DNA of 64,000 nt. Source: Sarcomyxa edulis. Lineage: Eukaryota; Basidiomycota; Agaricomycetes; Agaricales; Mycenaceae. Below the pieces are notes generated by a model, which was given only the letters and a program-made list of their open reading frames with translations, ran no database searches and had not been told where the DNA came from. Position 1 is the first letter of the stretch. Each line of letters opens with the position of its first letter. A program made the translations under genes and the position numbers. The DNA is taken from NCBI GenBank assembly GCA_009761415.1, contig QUOL01000004.1, positions 1,054,001 through 1,118,000 of the forward strand. The letters are read 5' to 3'. Positions 44,501-52,181 of the stretch are shown here, one piece after another.

Positions 44501-46078
44501 TACCCCGATGACCCTAAGACTATGAAAGAAGCATTGACCTCCGACGAATCGGAGAAATGGATGGCTGCCCTGAAGGAGGAGTTCAAATCAATAAAGGATA
44601 TGGGGGTCTACAAGCTCATACCTCGATCAGAAGTTCCTGCCGGCCGAAAAATCATGCGTGGGAAGGCTGTCTTCAAGAGGAAGCGCGACGCCGCTGGTGT
44701 CGTTCAGCGATACAAGGCACGATGGGTCTGCAAGGGATACGAAGCCATTTATGGGCAGGATTATACTAAGACCACCTCACCTACTGCACGAATGGAATCC
44801 ATGCGGGCATTACTCCATCTTGGTGCTGCCTTGGACTGGGACATTCAACAGATAGACATCAAGACAGCATTCCTGAATGGCCTTCTCCTCGAAGAATGTT
44901 ATATGGAGCAGCCGCCCGGTTTTGAGGAGCCAGGAAAAGAGGACTGGGTGTGGGCAGTACAAAAAGGCCTATACGGAATGAAGCAAGGAGGACGAACCTG
45001 GAATCAGACCTTGCATAAGAAGATGACCGGTTGGGGATTCACGAGGATTGATGTCGAGCACTGCGTCTACTTCCGAAAAAGCAATACAGGAACAGTAATC
45101 ACGGCGATTCATGTGGACGATTTCACTTCAATAGCCAGCACGAAGGAGGAGAATGAGAAATTCAAAGCCGAATTACGCACCGAGTGGGAGATCTCCGATC
45201 TCGGTGATGTCCATTTCGTTATTGGCATTGAAGTCACAAGAGATCGACCAAATCGTACCATCCAACTCTCACAGACAGCCCTGATAGATCGAATTGTCAG
45301 CCAATTTGGTTGCAAAGATGCACATCCGATCAAAACTCCTTTACCTGCAAATACTCGATTATCCAAGGCAGACAGTCCTAAAACCGAGGAAGAGAAAGAG
45401 GCCGTATCTCGTATCCCATATCGTCAACTAGTAGGATCGTTGATGTACCTCGCAGTTGGAACGCGTCCTGACATTGCGCACGCAGTTCAGCAACTTAGTC
45501 AATTCAACGATTCTTACGGAAAGACTCACTGGTCGCATGCAAAGCACGTAGTTCGCTACTTGAAGGGTACACGCCTACAGAAATTAACTTTAGGTGGACG
45601 ACATACTGCACGTTTGACTGGATATACAGATTCAGATTATGCAAACTGCCCCGACACTCGGAAATCCATTAGTGGATACTGTTTCTCTCTCGGATCTGGA
45701 TTGATCTCTTGGATGTCAAAAAAGCAAGCTACAGTTGCCACATCATCTTGTGAGGCTGAATATATTGCTTCATGTTCAGCGACGAAGGAAGCTGTATGGT
45801 TACGGGCTCTGCTCAAAGCTATTGGTTTCGCACAGGAATCAGCCACACCAGTGTTGATCGACAATCGAGGGGCACTCACATTGACAGAAGATCCTTCATT
45901 CCATGCTCGTTCCAAGCACATCGATGTTCAATACCACTACACGCGAGAACGTGTCGAAGCCGGCGATGTCATTTTTTCATACGTGCATACGACCGAAAAT
46001 CTTGCTGATGCTTTTACCAAAGCTCTTCCACTATCACTTTTTGATAACCTCAGGAAGTGGATGGGGCTGTCTTTGTAA
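41540..46078 (+). CDS. Copia gag-pol polyprotein
   Basis: 1512 codons without interruption. Gag-like N-terminus (FDHLDQSKANYTAWASNCED, near residue 35) with UBN2/DUF4219-type features. A zinc knuckle near 252 has CX2CX3HX4C spacing, one residue shorter than the usual CX2CX4HX4C. Aspartic protease FDSGAT lies near 402. Integrase has the HHCC part near 538 (WHRRLGH...CEHC) and the DDE core (YIDLTGP, YRTDNGEL, SAQNGTAERSHRT). Reverse transcriptase near 1035-1260 has QIDIKTAFLNG and an active-site HVDD in place of the more common YVDD. RNase H lies near 1360-1500 (YTDSDYAN, SSCEAEYIA, HIDVQYH). Gag and Pol are in one frame, so expression needs no frameshift. Confidence 0.96.
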   Translation: MHTPTSSTFPNPSSQSTMPPATTTTPLSAVKSVSHFQDFDHLDQSKANYTAWASNCEDALTLVGLWKYTQGKVPCPDATADPSQHEIWMDNDAFAKACIRTRLTSSEKEYIRECKTSQDIWSTLEKRHRKEGQVTQMSLLQEALHIQFSRTEDLNKTSATIRDLSKHIFEIGFPDVDAFTVILLLNAMSNEFIHIRDSLDTLLSCGTLKLATVISRIEQAQRRIEEENKHVLATEKALAARDTRSAGKRAMCSNCKGAHSTEKCFSKGGAMEGRRDEVLADIRAKREAKRGNLTVKSTSSKGRKFVDESGKAYILMEDTAQDELAASAAVRDVRVTPQHVLRRLAQEDNISDSELSMALLDNLDLKCSVDWKERGCDMSSILYNTNSANLTSTPMEIGPFYFDSGATCSLSPVRSDFDDLQELKLPKHVRGVGGSSILAVGVGTVRIKIARGHRICIKNVLYIPHANIRLLSVGKLCDSGYSCNFTATGCQLLSPGRGIVATGIRQNQSLYALNGATHIPKHREQANIAKAVPDLETWHRRLGHVNIQSIIHMAKKGMAEGMPIDLSSLPPSCEHCILAKQTKNPVPKVREGPKSDRKLGVVYIDLTGPMAVRSRNGNYYSMELVDEYTSMIWAITLPSKDVAFQRLQEWERERKVETNGLEVGIYRTDNGELKSNEMERWLKSKGTRQQFTAPHNSAQNGTAERSHRTIMNRARAMRFYAKLPPNTWDEFIPTSAYVAARTPTRAHKGRTPYEAWYGRKPNLSHMREIGSRAFVLIENRHNPKIYERSLECVLIGYSENSKAYRCYHRSSGKVITSYNVVFIESKDDVPRKLHPGLVLGDDDPKPSSDDGNKVKHPVPPVVDDDDEPAPPRILPGQPNEPLKEEEKTPSTPSATHTDPPPASPPPPTPPPVPEPPKLRRSSRVPPAIPAVERAVAESKASAQRVAERRKANKEAKKLGETLESPEETAHLLEEIIAASAEGGIDVEYPDDPKTMKEALTSDESEKWMAALKEEFKSIKDMGVYKLIPRSEVPAGRKIMRGKAVFKRKRDAAGVVQRYKARWVCKGYEAIYGQDYTKTTSPTARMESMRALLHLGAALDWDIQQIDIKTAFLNGLLLEECYMEQPPGFEEPGKEDWVWAVQKGLYGMKQGGRTWNQTLHKKMTGWGFTRIDVEHCVYFRKSNTGTVITAIHVDDFTSIASTKEENEKFKAELRTEWEISDLGDVHFVIGIEVTRDRPNRTIQLSQTALIDRIVSQFGCKDAHPIKTPLPANTRLSKADSPKTEEEKEAVSRIPYRQLVGSLMYLAVGTRPDIAHAVQQLSQFNDSYGKTHWSHAKHVVRYLKGTRLQKLTLGGRHTARLTGYTDSDYANCPDTRKSISGYCFSLGSGLISWMSKKQATVATSSCEAEYIASCSATKEAVWLRALLKAIGFAQESATPVLIDNRGALTLTEDPSFHARSKHIDVQYHYTRERVEAGDVIFSYVHTTENLADAFTKALPLSLFDNLRKWMGLSL

Positions 46079-46104
46079 TTGACTGTATTCCATTCGAGGA
46101 GGAG

Positions 46105-46127
46105 CTGGACTTCATGGTGAGGAGGAG
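46105..46127 (+). other. Polypurine tract region before the 3' LTR
   Basis: A purine-rich run (GGTGAGGAGGAG at 46116-46127) abuts the 3' LTR, the expected position for the plus-strand DNA primer. Confidence 0.7.
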
Positions 46128-46373
46128 TGTTGAAGTCGAGAGATTACACCGTGAAGTCCTCGTGGCAGCACGTGACGAACGCCTTACATAGAACTCGGCG
46201 CGTCGCCCTTTATCCTCAGTCGTGCTACGCACAGTACTGAGGTAAGGCGTCGCTGCCCTCTATTCCTTTAGTTATAATCACTGACACTTTACCTAGTCTA
46301 TTATATCTAGGTATCTATCTTGTACTTAGTCGTGCTACGCACAGTACTGAGTCTATTATATCTAGTTTCTACA
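46128..46373 (+). repeat. 3' LTR of the copia element
   Basis: 246 bp, same as the 5' copy in every base I compared, followed by the right copy of the target-site duplication. Confidence 0.95.
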
Positions 46374-46378
46374 TTCGA
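46374..46378 (+). repeat. Target-site duplication, right copy (TTCGA)
   Basis: Matches 41200-41204 exactly. Confidence 0.93.
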
Positions 46379-47062
46379 TTTACCCATAGGTCTCCAACTC
46401 GAGAGCCCTTTGCCTGACCGTAGATAATTGGTCGAATGTCTTCTCTCGAGATACTACGGCACACTTCGGCATGGTCCACACTAATTGCTGTCACTTTCTC
46501 TTTCCAACGATGCCCCAGTCACGTAATCTTGTCAATCTTGTAGTACACATGCGACGGTGGCACCACGAAATATGGTGGTGTGTGATCCAATATTGCTCCG
46601 TCATTGTAGTCCCATCTAATGAGACTGTCGCACGGTATCTCTCTTTTTTCTATAGAAGATTGAGTATCGTAGTTACAAGTCAGGCCACCCTGTCGATACA
46701 GCACAAACGGCCCGCCACCCCACCTTCTTTGAGACTTCCTTGCACCCTTAAAAGTGCTTGGCTTGACTTGGCACGGTAAAAGATCGGTAAGCTTCGTCAA
46801 TTGCTGCATGAATCAATTAGAACATGATTCTTCAATTCGTCCAGGATTGAATGTACTCACTATTGATGTCCAGACAGTGACTTTGATTTATCTCGTCTCT
46901 GCAACCATAGCACTTCCGAACGGACCGTACGGAGTCAAATGTTCCAAGTCTGGTATCGACCTACAGCTTTTATTCCGACATTTATGCAAGGCTCACTTAT
47001 AAAATGCCACACGAAGCATCGCTTTCTGCAGCTGTTCAGGTTCCAAATACTGCGCGTTCAAC
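46379..47062. other. Region between the copia element and the pectate lyase
   Basis: Should contain the pectate lyase promoter in its right part. On the minus strand open frames exist (46519-46809, and 46374-46510 continuing across the insertion), but no domain is recognised. Confidence 0.4.
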
Positions 47063-48485
47063 ATGTTCTCCAAGCATTTCTTCGCACTCGTTCTTCTCGG
47101 CGTCAGCGTCTTCGGTAACCCGTACGTCGATATGTTTGTTCTCAATTTCAGACACGATTCTTACTTCCATTTTCTTAGACTTGAGCGCCGCACGGCGACC
47201 AACGTCTTCCCAAACCCTCCCACTACCAGCAGTCTCAGCAAAGCCATGACAATCGCAGCTGGCGAGACTTTCACACCTCCCCAAGCTTATACCAGGTTTG
47301 ATCGAGGCTCGGGCGCCTGTAAGGGACAAACGGAGGGTGGTGATTCCGATGCTGTCTTCCTTCTCGAGGAAGGCGCCACCCTCAGCCGAGTTGTCATTGG
47401 TGCTAACCAGGCCGAAGGCGTTCACTGCCTCGGTATGACTCAAGTCTCAGACTATCGGTCTCAGTGTACTGACTGTATATCAATCTCAGGTTCTTGTACT
47501 CTGGATCACGTTTACTTCGAAGTAAGTTCGTGCCCTATCACAATGTCCCATCGAGTTGATCGTCCCCGCAGGATGTCTGTGAGGACGCTATCACTATCAA
47601 GCAGACCAGTGGAACCTCCCACATCAACTACGGTGGGGCTCTGGTAAGTGGTTTCCATCGGTTCAATGTTCAGATTGCTCATGCTTCATATCAGCACGCA
47701 GAAGACAAAGGTACAAAACAGTTTATATGACAAATTATGAGCCACATTTGACTCCTTTCAGTCGTCCAGCACAATGGCGGTGGCCTGGTACGTCCCAGAC
47801 CATACTCCGTTGTTTCATGAGCTGACCATGGCTTTCAGGTTATCATCAATTCTTTCTACGTCGAAGATTTTGGGAAATTATACCGTAGCGTAGGCCATAT
47901 TCTGCTCTCCGTCTGCTTTTTCGCACTTACACCTAATCCACTTGCTAGTGTGGCAACTGTGACACCCAATACAAACGTGCTGTCGAGGTAATTTGGCTGT
48001 CACTGCAAAGTCAAGTTCGTGTTCATGTAAATTCTCTCCACAGATAAATGATGTGTGGGCTGTCGATGGCTCGGTGTTGGCCGGAATCAACTCGTGAGTA
48101 GCCTACTGCCGCTTTTCCGTAGAAGCTTTCTGACAGTAACTTATTCTCAGTAACTACGGAGAGTAAGTTTCTGATAGTCTATGTGCACTTGCTTCAGGTT
48201 ACTAAATCTCTTTGATGTCCCTCAGCTCCGCGAAAATCAGAACTACTCGAGCGGATGATGTCGATACAATCTGCGAGAGGTTTGAATTATTTGCAACGGT
48301 TTATTCTGCTGCCAAATACTGATTGAAACCTAGGTATACCGGCAACGACGATGGAGCCGAGCCACCTGCAATTGGTTCTGGTCCAGACAGCACTGTGAGT
48401 GCTCAGTTTCTCGAGATTCACAAGCCTGTAGCTAATGTCCTTTCAACAGTACTGTCTTTACACGGCTTCTGACATAACGTCTTGA
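47063..48485 (+). CDS. Secreted pectate lyase, family PL3
   Basis: Extracellular enzyme cleaving homogalacturonan by beta-elimination (Ca-dependent in the family). Signal peptide MFSKHFFALVLLGVSVFG, then the PL3 right-handed beta-helix in short exons: [147 protein letters not shown]. I count 12 or so exons; one is only 12 nt (48151-48162). All junctions that I followed are GT-AG and preserve family motifs. Length about 240 residues, usual for PL3. It converges with the P450 (148 bp between stops). Confidence 0.93.
48151..48162 (+). other. 12-nt micro-exon in the pectate lyase
   Basis: TAACTACGGAGA lies between acceptor TATTCTCAG and donor GTAAGT. It supplies the NYG core of the conserved INSNYGD motif. 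Without it the frame is kept but the motif is lost. Confidence 0.85.
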
Positions 48486-48632
48486 GTGGCATGTGCGGAA
48501 CTGTCGCTGTTGGTGAATTCCTTTTTGTATCTTCTACTGTGCGCGTACAAATCTATATGATGTATACCGTGAATTACGTTCATACCGAAACTCTCCAACC
48601 TTGTCATAGTCCACCGTCGCCCCTTCGATTCG

Positions 48633-50802
48633 TCACTCAAACTTCGAAAATATCTCGTTGGCGGTTATGAACTCCTTTTCAATCATATCAACCTTCGCTT
48701 GGCTGCGCGGAGTGATCTTACACTTGAACGGTTCAGGGCCCGTCAATAGTCCCTATAGAATGGTGAATTAGGATGCAAAAATGCAAGGATGTCGACAAGG
48801 CTTACTCTATGATAATCAAAGGTATCGACAGGAACATTGAGGCCTGTCGCAGTATCGACAGCTTGGTCAAAGTTGAATCCCCATATCAAGTTCATGGCAT
48901 TAATAATCTAAGACGACTCTTCAATTTCATGAGCAATACAGAGAATATTGTGAAGACTTGCCAGCGAATGATTAGCAAGATGCATGCCAGGACATATCCT
49001 CTGTCACGCATACGCGTCAGTCAGTATTTGCAAAATGCGCATGCACAAGTCGACGCGACGTACTCTTCCACTACCGAATATGAACGTATGTCTGAAATCA
49101 CTATCGTCCACGCCGACTTTGGTGCCGTACTCAGTGTGAATGTATCGGTCAGGATCGAATATTTCCGGATGATCAAATAGCTGTGGGTCATGGTAGATTC
49201 CCCCTGTCAAGACATTGGAATGAGCACGACTTTATAAAGGGTCAGGGCACTCACATGTATTCATGAAGATAGTAGCACCCTGGGGGATGAGATATCCTCG
49301 ATACTGTTTATCTTGTTCAACGTCAATGTATAGCTAGTGACTATTGGGCTACATACCTGCTCTTGGGCAATGGTGGCGTGCGGAATTGCGAGCGGAGAAA
49401 CAGGTCTAAATCGGTGTGTCTAACGATTAAACGAGAGAGTAAACAATCAGTGGTTGTTTCACAAAATATCGGGTGTTGCAAACCTCTTTGATGCAAGCTT
49501 GGATGTAAGGTAAATTTTCGAAGTCTTCCAACGAAGGCAGTCGGTTTTCGCCGACTACACGCTCTATCTCGTCGTGCGCTTTGCGTTGAGCATCGGGAAA
49601 GGCCACTAGCACTAATATGAGTGACTGGAGGAAAGAAGACGTGGTATCAGCTGCGCCTTCAATAAGTACGCCTCCAAGATACCTAGAGATGTCCCTGTGA
49701 GACGTTCCGTAGAAGGATGCACGGTCAGAAATCTCACCCAATGTGCTCTTCAGTCAGACCAAGTTCTTCCTGCTTCGTCAGGACCTGCTCGATATAACAC
49801 CCATTCTCCTCACCCTTCGCTAATCTCTTCTGGCAGTCCGTCAGCAAGCCGAAATATACATCGCGTTGCCGTTTTCTGACTTCGGCGCATGCTCTTTTCC
49901 AAGGTGCCCATCGCGCGGGAATATAATTCAAAAAGGGCAGCATATCGATAGGTGGCTGAGATCCGGGTTCCATGACACGTTCCCAAAGATGTTGAGCCTC
50001 AAAAAAGTCGGTGGCCTCCTTTGTTTCATACCGAGGACATCGCTTGCCGTAGAGGACAGACAGAATTACGGAGATCGAGTATCGTCGCACGTGAGTATAG
50101 AAATTCTTGAAGTAGATGAGGCAAAATCGAGGACTGATAGGTCAAATTTATACATACCTCGGGAGTATACACAATGTCGCGCATGAGTTGTATGGCCTCT
50201 GCCTTCTGGATGGGGATATGTCTCAGAGATGCTTGAGGTGTCAACATAGCATGCGCTGTCTTCCGGAGCGCACGCCAATCATTAGCTATACAATTTAGTC
50301 AGCAATAGTAGAATTGCAGAATACGCCTTGGTTCTCACAATATCTGGTTAGAGCCACGTGAAATCCACCTGTGACCGTATCGACTATGTAACTTGCAGGC
50401 CGATCGGCAGTGATCGCACTCTTTTTGTCCATTAGGTCCTTGACTGCGGCCGCACTGGATAGAACGATAGCAGTTCCAGGGCCCATCTTCAACTGCCAAT
50501 GAACATTGCAAATAAGTCTCTCGATCGTAGGATACACATGAAGTTACTTGCGGAGTATATTTCACCGTATTGTCTAGCCCATTCTGTAAGCCTGGATATT
50601 GGCACGTTCAGCGCCAGACAGGTCGGATCCAATGGAATGACACTCACTTGTAATGGGCAAACTGGGTAGGGAACATATGCAGATTCCCAAGCACGGGAGC
50701 TGTTGGAGGACCAGGCGGTAGCCCTTTCTCTCTCTTACCGATCCGAAGAAGTTTAGAGGCGACCAAGGCGAAGAGAAGAACGGCAAACAGAGCAGCTATC
50801 AT
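48633..50802 (-). CDS. Cytochrome P450 monooxygenase
   Basis: Membrane-anchored P450 of the fungal type related to O-methylsterigmatocystin-oxidoreductase-like families. N-terminal anchor [19 protein letters not shown], then [13 protein letters not shown]. Other landmarks: helix C with [14 protein letters not shown], helix [15 protein letters not shown], ExxR in KETHRFRP, PERF-like DPDRY, and the haem loop [14 protein letters not shown] with its cysteine ligand. Checked exons: 50802-50648, 50591-50552, 50492-50339, 50285-50158, then more down to 48633. Two introns (50551-50493 and 48961-48908) start with the perfect GC-donor GCAAGT. The tail ends EIFSKFE. About 500-510 residues. Substrate unknown; fungal P450s of this kind act on diverse xenobiotics or secondary metabolites. 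Confidence 0.9.
48908..48961 (-). other. GC-AG intron in the P450 (near the haem loop)
   Basis: Donor GCAAGT after HSL, acceptor GTCTTAG, 54 nt. Joining gives [20 protein letters not shown], the usual helix L. The nearest GT (one base on) leads to a stop. Confidence 0.85.
50493..50551 (-). other. GC-AG intron in the P450 (5' one)
   Basis: Donor GCAAGT after EIYS, acceptor TTGGCAG, 59 nt. Joining gives [16 protein letters not shown], the typical beta1 region. Exon lengths close the frame (155 + 40 nt before it). Confidence 0.88.
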
Positions 50803-51342
50803 GGTTCGAACGAAGGACGTGATTCAAAATCAAACCTGTGGGTAGAGCTTATATAGTCTATTATACGACGGAGACGCCTAAAGTGGAGCAAGCGAAGGTC
50901 AGAAGGGTCCGTCGGAATATGACCAGATGAACATGCGGCAGAAGAACCTCTGAACTTCTTGAATTCAGTTAGGCGTATCCTCCCGGTCCATGACCCGGCC
51001 AATTATTAGTGTTCAATACATGGGCAGAGTCAAGAGAATAATGGCTCTAGATTGATTCGAGTCGACTCATCGTCAACGAGTAGGCTTTGTAAGCTGTAGG
51101 AGAGATAATCTCGAATGGCCCCGTACATACCATAGATAGAACAGGGTGAGTTACTAAGTATGTGAGAAAACGAAGACTTGCAAACGCCGCAAAAACGCCG
51201 CAGGATCGACTCGAAGATGCTCTTGAACAGCAACTGTAAATACGTCCATCGTGAAATCTTCGGAAGTTGCGATCTTCACGTTTTCATCGATCGTCGATCT
51301 TTCATCGCGTACTTTCGCTGTGCACGTGGCTACTTCGAAGCC
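50803..51342. other. Intergenic region, P450 (-) and small protein (+)
   Basis: 540 bp between divergent starts. The frame of the downstream gene is open back to 51178 with two upstream ATGs (51178 and 51217). These lack conserved features, so the region is treated as upstream DNA. Confidence 0.4.
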
Positions 51343-51786
51343 ATGTCCACTCTAACTGTCGTGCGTCTTCGAACTATCGATCACGAGCAAGGATGGCACT
51401 GGGCTATCCGTATGGACACAGTCTCCTCTGCTCGAGTTTACTTCTTTGATGCAACCATGGGCTTTGGCTGGGACGGTTTCAAACAACGCGAACGACCTTT
51501 TGAAACTTCAGAGCTTGCTGCATCTCAGATGCCTGCCATTGTGGACGAGCATCTGGTCGGAGTAATCCCTCATAATCTACATGACGCCGCGTTCCAGATC
51601 TTACGGACTTGTCCCGTCAAATCGGATGAGCGCTGGAACTGTCAAGATTGGGTCAGGGAATGCATCAGCTTGTTGGATGAAGCTGGGGCCGTTACAAAGC
51701 CGAGCTCGGACGTGAGATCGGTGTGGAACGATGGCATTTTGGCACGACGCGATGCTGATATGCCTGGTATGTGCTGCATGTCATGA
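51343..51786 (+). CDS. Small hypothetical protein, possible permuted papain-like fold
   Basis: Intronless, 147 residues from MSTLTVVRLRTIDHEQG. I do not recognise a named family. Visible pattern: a strand ending GWHWAIRMDT, then VYFFDATMGFGW, a middle EHLVGVIPHNLHDAAF, and near the C-terminus RWNCQDWVRECISLLDEAG. A His early and an Asn-Cys-x-x-aromatic late are arranged as in circularly permuted papain folds (LRAT, PPPDE: H ... NC.HF), so a thiol hydrolase or acyltransferase-like fold is possible. This is inference from two short motifs. The start could also be at 51178 or 51217, adding a basic or Cys-containing leader. It sits between a P450 and a CorA-like gene, with no clear partner. Confidence 0.65.
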   Translation: MSTLTVVRLRTIDHEQGWHWAIRMDTVSSARVYFFDATMGFGWDGFKQRERPFETSELAASQMPAIVDEHLVGVIPHNLHDAAFQILRTCPVKSDERWNCQDWVRECISLLDEAGAVTKPSSDVRSVWNDGILARRDADMPGMCCMS

Positions 51787-52181
51787 ACAACACAATTTCA
51801 TCTTACTGACATACCTGTATGCAGTATTTATGTCCAAGTTACAACTCTGATTGCACATTGAGAGTATTCATGTAATGATATTTTCACCGTCTGTTCTTCT
51901 ATATAGGTTAGCGCAATCGCTCATCTCGATCCTAGTCTTGTCAGTCACCAAGTCCTGCCAGTGCGAGTCTGCAATCACTGAACGTCTTCTTTTTTTCCCC
52001 TTTGTCTGCGGTGTCTTCCTCCTTCTACTCAAGGTTTGACTACACGGAACTGCACCCCTGAACGCCCTGAACTCCATTAGATCTGATGTCACTGATCAAA
52101 TGTCCAATGGGCGCCTATCTTCAAAGAAGTCTCTTCCAGCTACTTGTTCAACCATATCCGTAGTGATAGTACTCTTCCACC
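51787..52181. other. Intergenic region, no gene seen
   Basis: Between two plus-strand genes. T-rich and pyrimidine-rich stretches around 51985-52030 could belong to the CorA-like promoter or leader. Confidence 0.45.

Larger units (their letters stand above)
41205..46373 (+). mobile_element. Complete Ty1/copia LTR retrotransposon
   Basis: A 5.17-kb element with 246-bp LTRs (41205-41450 and 46128-46373) that start TG and end CA, flanked by TTCGA on both sides. Reading the two LTRs side by side I found no difference. Between them lie a primer-binding site right after the 5' LTR, a single 1512-codon gag-pol frame (41540-46078) and a purine-rich tract ending at the 3' LTR. Domain order protease, integrase, reverse transcriptase, RNase H defines Ty1/copia. 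Nothing is broken, so the element is recent and may still be able to move. Confidence 0.97.
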
